From Dyadobacter sp. (GTDB lineage Bacteria; Bacteroidota; Bacteroidia; Cytophagales; Spirosomataceae), in assembly GCF_017744695.1 (NCBI RefSeq), contig NZ_JAGIAS010000003.1:496001-560000 (forward strand): DNA of 64,000 nt. The letters run 5' to 3'. A program made the position numbers and the translations under genes. Below the pieces are notes generated by a model. The model had not been told where the DNA came from, did not search any database, and was given only the letters and a program-made list of their open reading frames with translations. This document shows, one piece after another, positions 8,943 through 17,200 of this stretch. Position 1 is the stretch's first letter. Every line of letters begins with the position of its first letter.

Positions 8943-9857
8943 CTATGCCTCGGGCACTTCATTGACCGCCTTCATAAAAATATCGCTCATCGTGGGGATG
9001 TTCTCTCCAAATGCCCGAATCTCCACCTTCGACAACAAATTGAGCAACAATGCATTGGAATTAGCCTCTCCATCCAGATGGATATTGGAGCGCAGGTAAC
9101 CGTCTTCGAGTATCTTCTGGTCCAGGATCTGATAAATCGGGTCCAGTTCGTCGAGGTGGCCCTTATATTCGACAAAATAGGTATGCGTCTTAAACTGCTC
9201 TTTGATTTCCCTTTTGGCACCATCGAGCACCTTATGGGACTTGTGGATCAATGCAATATGATCGCAAAGTTCCTCTACGGTTTCCATCCGGTGGGTCGAG
9301 AAAATGATTGTACTCCCCTTTTGTTTCAGTTCGAGAATCTCATCACGGATCAGATTCGCATTGATCGGGTCGAAACCGGAGAATGGTTCATCGAGAATGA
9401 TCAGGTCTGGTTCATGCAGAACGGTGGAAACGAATTGCACTTTCTGCTGCATTCCTTTCGAGAGGTCACCGATCGTTTTGTCCCACCAGGTTTTGATATC
9501 AAACTTAATGAACCAGCTTTTGAGCTTTTCCATTGCCTCCTTCTGCGAAAGCCCTTTAAGCTGCGCCAGATAAAGCAACTGCTCCCCTACTTTCATCTTC
9601 TTGTACAGCCCGCGCTCTTCCGGCAGATATCCTATTCGCGAAATGTGATTGGAATTAAGCGGTACGCCGTCGAACAATACTTCTCCGCTATCGGGACCGG
9701 TGATCTGGTTGATAATGCGGATCAGCGACGTCTTCCCCGCCCCATTCGGCCCCAACAACCCGAAAATGCAGCCCTTGGGAATGGATATACTCACATTATC
9801 CAGGGCGGTATGGCTGGAATATTCCTTCGTTACATTCCTTACCTCTATGATGTTCAT
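8943..9857 (-). CDS. ABC transporter ATP-binding protein (NatA-like)
   Basis: 304 residues, the cytoplasmic motor of the exporter whose permease follows after 20 bp. Visible motifs: Walker A GPNGAGKT (about 37-44), Q-loop region, signature LSKGMQQK, Walker B LIILDEPFSGFDP, D-loop and H-loop STHRM. After the nucleotide-binding domain comes a roughly 80-residue C-terminal segment of the DUF4162 type common in drug and sodium exporters. The start ATG (MNIIEVRNV) is the obvious one and leaves 152 bp to the next gene end, which includes a terminator. Confidence 0.93.
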   Translation of the reverse strand: MNIIEVRNVTKEYSSHTALDNVSISIPKGCIFGLLGPNGAGKTSLIRIINQITGPDSGEVLFDGVPLNSNHISRIGYLPEERGLYKKMKVGEQLLYLAQLKGLSQKEAMEKLKSWFIKFDIKTWWDKTIGDLSKGMQQKVQFVSTVLHEPDLIILDEPFSGFDPINANLIRDEILELKQKGSTIIFSTHRMETVEELCDHIALIHKSHKVLDGAKREIKEQFKTHTYFVEYKGHLDELDPIYQILDQKILEDGYLRSNIHLDGEANSNALLLNLLSKVEIRAFGENIPTMSDIFMKAVNEVPEA

Positions 9858-9950
9858 AAATCTCTAAACGGTGTAAACGCAAATATGCGAAGTAATTTTC
9901 CTGGTCGCGGTAACCACAAGTATAAAAGCCTTATTTGACTGACCAATGGC

Positions 9951-9986
9951 AAAAATAAAAAGCGGGCGGAATAATCCGCCCGCTTT
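9951..9986 (-). terminator. Intrinsic terminator (minus strand) after the gene at 10010
   Basis: Perfect 12-bp arms AAAGCGGGCGGA / TCCGCCCGCTTT with a 4-nt loop. Read on the minus strand it ends in TTTTTATTTTT. Confidence 0.88.
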
Positions 9987-10009
9987 ACACGGCACAGGCC
10001 GGGTAATAT

Positions 10010-10444
10010 TTAAGCATATTTCTCGCGGATCTGGAAAAGCACCCAGAAACCGATGATCCCGCCGATGACAAAGCCGAGAATGCTCAACTGGATCAGGTTG
10101 CTGATCAGGCCGATCAACAGCGCGTAATAAAGCAGATTCCAGCCGGCTCGTTTGCGTGCTTTGAGCGGCGAAAACGCCATCAGGTACATCACGAGCGTGA
10201 CAATGCCTAGCGCAATACCAACATAGGCGTTGAACCCAATGCCTGCTGTAAGCCCCCCAGCTCCCAAAACCGCACCACCAACGCCCAATGCTGTAAGCAA
10301 GCCCAATACCCCGAGAACGGAGAGTATCAGGATAATGTAAGGGCCGTACTGCACGAGAAATTCTTTGACACTCTCGGAGAATGGCGGAAATTTTTGAAGA
10401 AAAATGGGTTCGAGTTCTTTTTCAAGAAGTAGTTTAGATTCCAT
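10010..10444 (-). CDS. Small multi-pass membrane protein, unknown function
   Basis: 144 residues, not recognised beyond a general resemblance to small Bacteroidota membrane proteins. A short soluble N-terminus (about 35 residues, with ESVKEFLVQYGPY) is followed by four hydrophobic segments. The second is Gly-rich (GVGGAVLGAGGLTAGIG). A charged loop SPLKARKRAGW precedes the third helix, and the protein ends IREKYA. No catalytic motif is visible. It lies downstream of the gene at 10589 with a 144-bp gap and ends at a strong terminator. Confidence 0.7.
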   Translation of the reverse strand: MESKLLLEKELEPIFLQKFPPFSESVKEFLVQYGPYIILILSVLGVLGLLTALGVGGAVLGAGGLTAGIGFNAYVGIALGIVTLVMYLMAFSPLKARKRAGWNLLYYALLIGLISNLIQLSILGFVIGGIIGFWVLFQIREKYA

Positions 10445-10588
10445 AGACGGGGGATTTTATAGCTGAATTTCAAACAATTAATTCTCTAAAACTAAAATAA
10501 AATTCAGGAACCCGATCCCCACGACCTAGTAAGCGTTCCAACTGTTTATTAAGCGGCCTTACACAACTTTCCAAACAACACCCACCCG

Positions 10589-10993
10589 CTAATCTTCGGG
10601 ATATGGCACGTACACAAAACCCGAAAACTCGCCGATCAATGCGAACAGGCAGCAGAACTCCTCCGGATTCTTATAGTTTTCCGTAAAAAGCAGTACCGAT
10701 TCCGGCCCGATCAGCTTACGATCGACAAACTCCTGCATGTACGACGCCTTGTAAATATAGTTATTTGTAAGTTCTCTCGCATCGATCAGCAACACGCCCA
10801 GATCCAGCTCGTTGTTGGTAACCGCGAAAATCGGGTATTCCGAAAAACCGCGTTTACGGATCTGGTATGAAGCTTCTTTCAACTGGTCGGCGACCTTGAT
10901 AAAATCCTGCGATATATAACCCATCAATTTCTGATTCAAATCCGGAGAATTCGCATCGTCCATCAGGGTGTTTTCATTACTGTTGTTGATCAT
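10589..10993 (-). CDS. Conserved small protein of unknown function
   Basis: About 134 residues from the ATG at 10993 (MINNSNENT). A longer frame starts at 11023, but its first ten codons lie in the arm of the 7-bp-unit repeat at 11005-11107, so I prefer the inner start. The protein has no signal or membrane segment. It begins with a polar helix (about 20-50) and contains a central block FSEYPIFAVTNNELDLGVLLID. The C-terminus has ESVLLFTENYKNPEEFCCLF and ends VYVPYPED. I do not recognise the family beyond an impression of wide occurrence in Bacteroidota. Cytoplasmic location is likely. Confidence 0.7.
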   Translation of the reverse strand: MINNSNENTLMDDANSPDLNQKLMGYISQDFIKVADQLKEASYQIRKRGFSEYPIFAVTNNELDLGVLLIDARELTNNYIYKASYMQEFVDRKLIGPESVLLFTENYKNPEEFCCLFALIGEFSGFVYVPYPED

Positions 10994-11004
10994 TTTTGTA
11001 ATAT

Positions 11005-11107
11005 GCTTTAAGCTATAAGCCATAGGCCATAAGCTGATTGCGCGCTAGCACAGGTAGTTCAATTGTCAAAAATATAAAAAGCTTACAGCCTAAGGCTTAA
11101 AGCTTAT
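11005..11107. repeat. Inverted repeat built of 7-bp units (GCTnTAA type)
   Basis: The left arm (11005-11039) is five heptads in register of the form GCYnTAA/G. The right arm (about 11075-11107), read on the other strand, is again five heptads of the same form. Aligned over 25 bp the arms (11012-11036 and 11079-11103) agree at 20 positions. The spacer is about 40 bp. The element fills the gap between alanine dehydrogenase and the gene at 10589. Confidence 0.8.
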
Positions 11108-11114
11108 AGCCCCC

Positions 11115-12341
11115 CTACATCCTCGCCGCCAGCAGCAACGTCAAATCCTTATACCTCATGTTAAAGCTCCGGGCGATGTGAGAGTTCGTGAGCGTGCCTT
11201 TGTGGCAATACACTCCCTTCATAAACCAACGATTGGCATAAATCATTTCCTCAATGCCGCCTATTGTGCCGGTTTGGAGTAAAAAGGGCAAAAAGACATT
11301 GCTGAGCGCCGTACTCGCGGTGTGCGCCACGCGTGACGGGATGTTGGGCACACAGTAATGGATCACTTCATTGTATTTGAATGTCGGGTTTTTGTGCGTC
11401 GTCATCCGCGAAGTCTCAAACGACCCGCCCTGGTCGATGCTGACATCGATGATCACCGAACCCGGCTTCATTTTGGACACCATTTCGCGCGTTACCACCA
11501 TTGGACTCAGGCCATTCTCGGCGCGCATGGTACCGATCACCACGTCCGCCCTTCCAATGGCCTCCGCCAGCGTTTCGGACTCGATAATGGATGTGTACAG
11601 GTTTTGTCCGATGGAGTATTTAAGCCTTTGCAATCGGTAAATGTGCTTATCGAACACCTTCACGTCCGCACCCACGCTAAGGGCTGCGCGCGTGGCATAT
11701 TCCGACACGGTGCCTGCGCCGAGGATCACGATCTTGGTCGGCGGTACGCCGGTAATACCGCCCAGGATAATCCCCCGGCCGCCATTCGGCGTTGAAAGAT
11801 ATTCGGCGGCGATCAGCAGTACCGTGCTGCCGGCGATCTCGCCCATGGCACGGATAATCGGTTTCCCTCCTATCTTGTCCTCGATCAACTCATAGCCGAT
11901 ACCGGTTACTTTCAACTCATTCAGCTTCTCAAAATATTGTTTTTCCAGTGCAGGCAGGTTGAGCGCCGAGATGAGCGTCGTTCCAGCCTTCACGTAACGA
12001 AATTCTTCTTCCACCAGCGGCTCCACTTTCAGGATCACATTGGCTTGGTACACTTCCTCGGGACTGTGGACAATCTTCGCACCAGCTTCGCTGTATTCAT
12101 GGTCCGACAAATTGGCACCTTTGCCGGCGTCCTTTTCTACCCATACTTCGTGCCCGTTCCTGACCAGGATCGCAACCGCGTCGGGCGTAAGCGCAATGCG
12201 GTTTTCCTGCAACGAAACCTCCTTCGGCAAGCCGATATGCAGCGAATTCTGGTCCTTCTTGACCGCCATTAACGACTCCTGGGGGTACAGCACCGACTGT
12301 TTGGCGAGCTCTTCAAAACCGGTAATCTGAGGTTGTGCCAT
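11115..12341 (-). CDS. ald: Alanine dehydrogenase
   Basis: 408 residues. It interconverts L-alanine and pyruvate with NAD and ammonia in the cytoplasm. The AlaDH/PNT N-terminal domain begins near residue 36 with IGLPKEVSLQENRIALTP, which includes the substrate-binding Arg. The NAD-binding Rossmann motif ILGAGTVSEYATRAA lies near 207-221. Near the end are the family segments VDVSIDQGGSFETSR-like and NIPSRVAHTASTALSN. It is about 35 residues longer than classical AlaDH because of an N-terminal extension, which seems usual in Bacteroidota. It follows tsaE on the same strand after 47 bp. The alternative, a transhydrogenase alpha subunit, is unlikely because the membrane and beta parts are absent. 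Confidence 0.92.
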   Translation of the reverse strand: MAQPQITGFEELAKQSVLYPQESLMAVKKDQNSLHIGLPKEVSLQENRIALTPDAVAILVRNGHEVWVEKDAGKGANLSDHEYSEAGAKIVHSPEEVYQANVILKVEPLVEEEFRYVKAGTTLISALNLPALEKQYFEKLNELKVTGIGYELIEDKIGGKPIIRAMGEIAGSTVLLIAAEYLSTPNGGRGIILGGITGVPPTKIVILGAGTVSEYATRAALSVGADVKVFDKHIYRLQRLKYSIGQNLYTSIIESETLAEAIGRADVVIGTMRAENGLSPMVVTREMVSKMKPGSVIIDVSIDQGGSFETSRMTTHKNPTFKYNEVIHYCVPNIPSRVAHTASTALSNVFLPFLLQTGTIGGIEEMIYANRWFMKGVYCHKGTLTNSHIARSFNMRYKDLTLLLAARM

Positions 12342-12388
12342 TGACTAGCAAAATGAAAGTGAAACTGTAACTAACTAAATGTGACCTC

Positions 12389-12820
12389 TTATACCTTGGT
12401 GACTTCCAATATTCTCATGCCAGTTTCATCCGCTTCCAGATGCAGCTGCATATAATTTAGCGGCCAAAGGTTTTCCACCTTACCCGGCCATTCGACAAAA
12501 CAGAGGTCCCCCGAATCGAAATATTCCTCCACGCCCATGTCCAGGGCTTCTGTTTCATCCTTAATCCTGTAAAAATCAAAGTGGTAGATTGTTCTGCCCC
12601 CCGCATCGTATTCATTCACCAGCGAGAAAGTGGGGCTCTGCACGTGGGTTGTAACCCCGAGATGGCTGCATAGTGCCTTAATGAGCGTCGTCTTACCTGC
12701 CCCCATCTGGCCTTCGAAGAGCCAGACGGGCGTTTCTGCACCAAGCCTCAGAAGTGCTTCGGATACATTTCCAAGCTCGTCGAGTTCTTTAAAACGAATA
12801 ACCGTGGGCTGTCCAATCAT
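12389..12820 (-). CDS. tsaE: tRNA threonylcarbamoyladenosine biosynthesis ATPase TsaE
   Basis: 143 residues from the ATG at 12820; an upstream GTG at 12835 would add five residues and overlaps a TATTTTTG box, so I prefer the ATG. TsaE is the ATPase that helps TsaB-TsaD place threonylcarbamoyl on A37 of ANN-decoding tRNAs. Walker A GQMGAGKTT is at 37-45. SPTFSLVNEY and YHFDFYRI are the family switch and Walker B region, and FVEWPGKV is the conserved close of the fold. Length is typical. It lies between the Gfo/Idh gene (56 bp upstream) and ald (47 bp downstream), all on the same strand. Confidence 0.93.
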   Translation of the reverse strand: MIGQPTVIRFKELDELGNVSEALLRLGAETPVWLFEGQMGAGKTTLIKALCSHLGVTTHVQSPTFSLVNEYDAGGRTIYHFDFYRIKDETEALDMGVEEYFDSGDLCFVEWPGKVENLWPLNYMQLHLEADETGMRILEVTKV

Positions 12821-12876
12821 GTTACAAAAATACACAATTTGGAAAAACCCGTGACAATTTTATGTGTCCGACAACA

Positions 12877-14163
12877 TCAGACTTTCCATTCTTTCCGCAT
12901 CGGCCTGCCCAGCAGTTGACTGGCCTTTTTATCCCCTTCAAAACCCTCCTTCAGCGGATCCCATTTCAACGAACGCCCCAAACCGTACGCGATATTCCCG
13001 ATGTTACAAACAGACGCCGTCCGATGGCCCGTCTCTACGTCGCAAATAGGCGCCTTCCTGGTCCGGATCGCATTCAGGAAATCCTTATAGTGATTGGCAC
13101 TGACGTAAACACCGGCGTCACCTGCATTGAAAACCTTGTCTTTTAGCGGCTCGGGGGTAGTCCTTAACTCGCCACGGGCCACAAAAACTTCACCGTCCGT
13201 ACCCACGAAGTGGCAATGCTGTTTACCTTCCATTGGCCGGTGGATCACTTCCACGCCGTTGGCATATTTGAACACCAGGCCCTTGCCGGGCTCGGAATAG
13301 ATCAGTTCGTTCGGCCCGCTGGCATCCATATTCAATCCCCATTGCGCAATATCGAACATATGTGCGCCCCAGTCGGTCATTCCTCCACCGCCAAACTCGG
13401 CGTAGTCGCGCCATTTCGGCCAGAATTTAGCATCCATAGCCGGTGCAAGTTCGTTATTGTAAGGTCTTTCGATGGTATTGGGGCCCATCCACAAGTCCCA
13501 TTCCAGGCCCTCTGGTTTGGCTTCACTTTGCAAATCCCACACTTTCGGTGGCCCGCCTACATTAACATACACCTTTTTCACTGTTCCAATGGTCCCGCTT
13601 CGCACCAGCTGTACGGCTTTTGTAAATTCCGGCGCGGAGCGTTGCATACTTCCCGTTTGAAAAACCCGGTTATGCTTTCTGGTAGCATTCACCATGGCCC
13701 GCCCCTCCTTCACCGTCAATGAAAGCGGTTTTTCGCAGTAGATATCTTTTCCCGCTTCGGCAGCTCGTACGGCCATCGCAGCATGCCAGTGATCTGGCGC
13801 GGCGATCACCACGACATCAATATCCTTTCGTGAAAGCAATTCCCGGAAGTCCTTGATACCCGCCGCCGCTTTGTAAGTCCCTTGCCCGAGTTTTTCGGAA
13901 TACCATTGATTGGTGGCATTCACGAACGCGTCCTGCTTGACCGCGTATACATCCGAAGCCGCGATAATGCGCGTCTCCTGAGTATCCAGAAAACGGTTTC
14001 TCAGGCCTCCGCTCTGGCGGCCGCAACCGATGAAACCCAATGCGATCAGATCGCTGGGCGCCCGGTACCCACGCCCGAGTACATGCCGGGGCACGATCAT
14101 AAAGGAAGAGACAACGGCACCCGCTTTCAGAAAGTCACGACGGTTCAGACGCTTGGTATTCAT
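12877..14163 (-). CDS. Gfo/Idh/MocA family oxidoreductase, Tat-exported
   Basis: 428 residues. The N-terminus has a twin-arginine signal (NRRDFLKAGAVVSS, Arg8-Arg9), so the folded enzyme with its nucleotide should be exported to the periplasm. The NAD(P)-binding fold follows (IALGFIGCGRQSGGLRNRF), then the family motif DVVVIAAPDHWHAAM and EKPLSLTVKEGRAM with the active-site Lys. The C-terminal half is the substrate-binding sheet domain with GGGGMTDWGAHMFDIAQW. Related enzymes oxidise, epimerise or hydrolyse sugars. It is divergent, across 114 bp, from a lyase-isomerase-PQQ dehydrogenase operon and is probably part of the same sugar pathway. The substrate is unknown. Confidence 0.9.
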   Translation of the reverse strand: MNTKRLNRRDFLKAGAVVSSFMIVPRHVLGRGYRAPSDLIALGFIGCGRQSGGLRNRFLDTQETRIIAASDVYAVKQDAFVNATNQWYSEKLGQGTYKAAAGIKDFRELLSRKDIDVVVIAAPDHWHAAMAVRAAEAGKDIYCEKPLSLTVKEGRAMVNATRKHNRVFQTGSMQRSAPEFTKAVQLVRSGTIGTVKKVYVNVGGPPKVWDLQSEAKPEGLEWDLWMGPNTIERPYNNELAPAMDAKFWPKWRDYAEFGGGGMTDWGAHMFDIAQWGLNMDASGPNELIYSEPGKGLVFKYANGVEVIHRPMEGKQHCHFVGTDGEVFVARGELRTTPEPLKDKVFNAGDAGVYVSANHYKDFLNAIRTRKAPICDVETGHRTASVCNIGNIAYGLGRSLKWDPLKEGFEGDKKASQLLGRPMRKEWKV

Positions 14164-14224
14164 ATTTTTTCAGGAATTTATACTAATTGAATTTAAATTA
14201 AAGACCGGAGTCAGTGATTCTACT

Positions 14225-14245
14225 GGATATTGGAGTCTTATATCC
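14225..14245. promoter_or_regulatory. Dyad in the divergent sugar-gene promoter region
   Basis: GGATAT and ATATCC form a perfect 6-bp inverted repeat with a 9-bp spacer, between the divergent Gfo/Idh (minus) and heparinase-like (plus) genes. It could be an operator or a leader hairpin of the plus-strand operon. Confidence 0.35.
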
Positions 14246-14277
14246 GGTTACATTCAACTTCCTAAACCACAGCCGTT

Positions 14278-16227
14278 ATGATCAGACTACTACTGGCATT
14301 TGCCCTGGCGATCGCGTCGTTCGGGCGCGTCCAGCTCGCAACCGCCCGGATCACTCAGCGTAACATTCTGGCAAAGAAATACAGCCAGACCGCATTCAAC
14401 GAAGCCCTTATTCCTCTCGACAAATGGGCACCTTACCCCAAAACACCCGAAGAATGGCGCAGCAAGGCTGATCCCGACGAACTTACCAAGATCATTAAAG
14501 CAGGCGAAGAGGCCCTGGAAAAGCCGATCCCGATGGTTTCAGCAAGCCTGCTACTCGATTTTACCCGCAGCGGCGACCGCGAGCGGCACGCGACCGCTTC
14601 CTTTGGACGGCGAAATCAGTTGATGAACCTCGTACTCGCCGAAGCCGTGGAAGGTAAGGACCGGTTCATGGAAGCCATTCTGAACTCTGTATGGGCTATT
14701 TGCGAAGAAACTTATTGGGGTGTACCCGCGCATTTGAGTGTGCAAAAGGCTAAAAACGGATTACCCGACGTACAAGACCCGACCGTCGACCTCTTCGGTG
14801 CCGAAACCGCCGGAGTACTCGCGCTAACGGACTATTTTCTGGGCACAAAACTGGATAAAATATCCCCGCTGGTCAGGCCGCGTATCTATTTTGAAACCAA
14901 TAAAAAGATCTTCGAACCGCTGAAAGAGGCCAAACGCTACGGATGGCTGAGCACCACGAATCCGGTCAATAACTGGAACCCCTGGATCGTGTCCAACCTG
15001 CTCATCGCTGATTTACTATTGGAAAAAGACGCTCAAAAACGGAGTGAGAACGCTTATCAATACATGGTGTTCCTCGACCGGTACTTCAACAGCCTGGGCG
15101 ACGACGGCGGCTGCGACGAGGGGCCAAGCTACTGGTTTGCCGCGGGTGCGAGCGCCTATGACGCGCTCGCGATCCTGGAAAGCGCCACCAACGGGAAAGT
15201 CAACGTTTACGACCATGATCTGATCCGCAAAATGGCGGCCTACGTTTATAAAGTACACATTACCAATGACTATTTCGTCAACTTCGCCGACGCCGATCCC
15301 AAACTAAAACCGGATGGGTTAATGCTCTACCGGTTCGGAAAAGCGGTTCAGGATCCGACCCTTTCCGCATTCGGAGAATGGGCTTATGGCCAGTTTGGCG
15401 CGGTAACAGGTGGCAATGGCTATCAGCGTCCGAGAAAGGTCTGGAACCTGATCACCACCTCGGAGTTGAAGCAGGATCAGTCCAAAACTTATAAGCCCGT
15501 GGCGCAATCATGGCTTTCGGATATTGAAGTACTCACGGCCCGTTCCGACAACGGCCTGTACCTGGCTACCCATGCCGGCCACAATGCAGAAAGCCATAAC
15601 CATAATGATGTAGGCGATTTCATTGTGTATGCCGACGGCGAACCAGTGATTGTCGATGCCGGCCGTGGCAACTATACTGCGCGGACATTCTCTTCGAAAC
15701 GGTACGAGCTGTGGTTTACGCAATCCCAATACCATAACCTGCCGATCATCAACGGCCTCGGGCAACCTGCCGGGAAGCAGTTCAATGCAAGAAATGTCAA
15801 AAGCAATGTATCTGAAAAAGAAGTTTCGCTCGCTATGGACATCGCTCCTGCCTATCCGCAGGAGGCGGGTATACAAAACTGGAACCGGCTGGTAAAGCTC
15901 AATCGGAGCAAGAATGCGGTGGAAATCTCCGACGATTTTGTCCTGAAACAAAAACCCGACTCGTTGCAGCAGGTATTCATGACCGTATGCAAGGTCGACA
16001 TCAGCACACCAGGCAAAATCGTTTTTACCACCTCCGGTAAAAAAGCCGTTTCGCTCACTTATGATCCGAAGAGCTGGACCGTTTCCACAGAGTTGCCTTC
16101 CACCGAAGGTATGGAATACAGCAGTTTCAAGACCAAATGGGACGGCGAACCGGTGACCCGTATTGTACTCACCAGCAAGGCATTGAAATCCAAAGGCAAA
16201 CACAGTTTCGTTATCACCAAATCCTGA
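14278..16227 (+). CDS. Heparinase II/III family protein (secreted polysaccharide lyase-like)
   Basis: 649 residues. A signal peptide covers about 1-22. An alpha-toroid domain (about 60-400) resembles alginate-lyase-type and heparinase domains, with DDGGCDEGPSYW in the barrel. The heparinase II/III beta-sheet domain contains HAGHNAESHNHNDVGDFIVY, with the conserved His-Asn-His-Asp cluster, and DAGRGNYTARTFSSKRY. Such enzymes cleave uronic-acid polysaccharides or oligosaccharides by beta-elimination in the periplasm. The next gene begins 9 bp downstream, so this is the first gene of a tight operon with a TIM-barrel isomerase and a PQQ dehydrogenase. The polymer substrate cannot be read from the sequence. 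Confidence 0.88.
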   Translation: MIRLLLAFALAIASFGRVQLATARITQRNILAKKYSQTAFNEALIPLDKWAPYPKTPEEWRSKADPDELTKIIKAGEEALEKPIPMVSASLLLDFTRSGDRERHATASFGRRNQLMNLVLAEAVEGKDRFMEAILNSVWAICEETYWGVPAHLSVQKAKNGLPDVQDPTVDLFGAETAGVLALTDYFLGTKLDKISPLVRPRIYFETNKKIFEPLKEAKRYGWLSTTNPVNNWNPWIVSNLLIADLLLEKDAQKRSENAYQYMVFLDRYFNSLGDDGGCDEGPSYWFAAGASAYDALAILESATNGKVNVYDHDLIRKMAAYVYKVHITNDYFVNFADADPKLKPDGLMLYRFGKAVQDPTLSAFGEWAYGQFGAVTGGNGYQRPRKVWNLITTSELKQDQSKTYKPVAQSWLSDIEVLTARSDNGLYLATHAGHNAESHNHNDVGDFIVYADGEPVIVDAGRGNYTARTFSSKRYELWFTQSQYHNLPIINGLGQPAGKQFNARNVKSNVSEKEVSLAMDIAPAYPQEAGIQNWNRLVKLNRSKNAVEISDDFVLKQKPDSLQQVFMTVCKVDISTPGKIVFTTSGKKAVSLTYDPKSWTVSTELPSTEGMEYSSFKTKWDGEPVTRIVLTSKALKSKGKHSFVITKS

Positions 16228-16236
16228 TTATTCCTC

Positions 16237-17187
16237 ATGAACTTATCCCGCAGAGATTTCCTCATTAATAGCGCCCTGGCCGGCAGCATTGTTCCTTCGT
16301 TGGCGCAAGAATCATTTGCCAGTCCGACCAACGGGGCGGCGGACGATCTGAAAGTCAATATTTTCTCCAAGCACCTCCAATTCCTGAACTACCAGGACAT
16401 GGCGGAAGTGGCCAAAGAGTTGGGCTTCGACGGCATTGACCTCACAGTGCGCCCCAAAGGCCACGTACTGCCCGAAAAAGTGGAAACGGATCTCCCGCTG
16501 GCGGTAGAGGCAATGAAGAAGGTAGGCCTGGCGCCGCAAATGTTCTGTACCGCCGTGGAAGATGCCGCTAACCCCGTCGACAAAAAACTGCTCGAAACAG
16601 CAGCAAAGCTGGGTTTCAAATACTACCGTATGAACTGGTACCGCTACAATGAGCAAAAAGCGATTCCCGAACAACTCGGCGAGTTCAGTACCAAAATGGC
16701 GGGTTTGAGTCAGCTGAATGACAAGCTGGGAATCCACGGTTGCTACCAGAACCATTCGGGGCGCATGGTAGGTGCTTCGATGTTCGAAATCTGGCAGATT
16801 TTGCAAAAAGCGAATCCAAAAACAATGGGCGCGCAATACGATATCCGCCACGCCACCGTAGAAGGCGGCCTCTCGTGGCAAACGGGTTTTAACCTGATCC
16901 GCCCGCATATCAAGACGATCGTGATCAAGGACTTTTACTGGGAGAAAAACAGCAGCGGTAAATGGGCCGTGAAAAGCGTGCCGCTGGGCGAAGGAATGGT
17001 GGATTTCAAAACCTATTTCAAACTGCTGAAAGACCTGAAAGTGGATGTACCGATCTGCTTGCACCTGGAATATCCGCTGGGGGGTGCCGACCAGGGTGCA
17101 TTTCAGATTACGGTTGATAAAAAAGTGGTTTTCGATGCCATGAAACGTGATTTGCAAAAGCTGAAAGAACTCTGGGCAGCCGCTTAA
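16237..17187 (+). CDS. Sugar phosphate isomerase/epimerase-like TIM barrel, Tat-exported
   Basis: 316 residues. It starts with a twin-arginine signal (SRRDFLINSALAGS, Arg5-Arg6), so it is probably exported folded. The rest is an AP-endonuclease-2 / xylose-isomerase-like barrel: ELGFDGIDLTVRP near the first strand, KYYRMNWYRYNE, GCYQNHSGRMVG with His, QYDIRHATVEGG, KTIVIKDFYWEK with a metal-ligand pattern, and HLEYPLGGAD near the end. The family isomerises or epimerises sugars or handles keto-sugar intermediates with a divalent metal. It sits 9 bp after the lyase and 13 bp before the PQQ dehydrogenase. The exact reaction is unknown. Confidence 0.85.
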   Translation: MNLSRRDFLINSALAGSIVPSLAQESFASPTNGAADDLKVNIFSKHLQFLNYQDMAEVAKELGFDGIDLTVRPKGHVLPEKVETDLPLAVEAMKKVGLAPQMFCTAVEDAANPVDKKLLETAAKLGFKYYRMNWYRYNEQKAIPEQLGEFSTKMAGLSQLNDKLGIHGCYQNHSGRMVGASMFEIWQILQKANPKTMGAQYDIRHATVEGGLSWQTGFNLIRPHIKTIVIKDFYWEKNSSGKWAVKSVPLGEGMVDFKTYFKLLKDLKVDVPICLHLEYPLGGADQGAFQITVDKKVVFDAMKRDLQKLKELWAAA

Positions 17188-17200
17188 CAACCGCCATTCC

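Noticed and set aside
8928..9938. Long plus-strand ORF (336 codons)
   Set aside because: Lies opposite the ABC ATPase gene, which has all nucleotide-binding motifs; it is a shadow frame.
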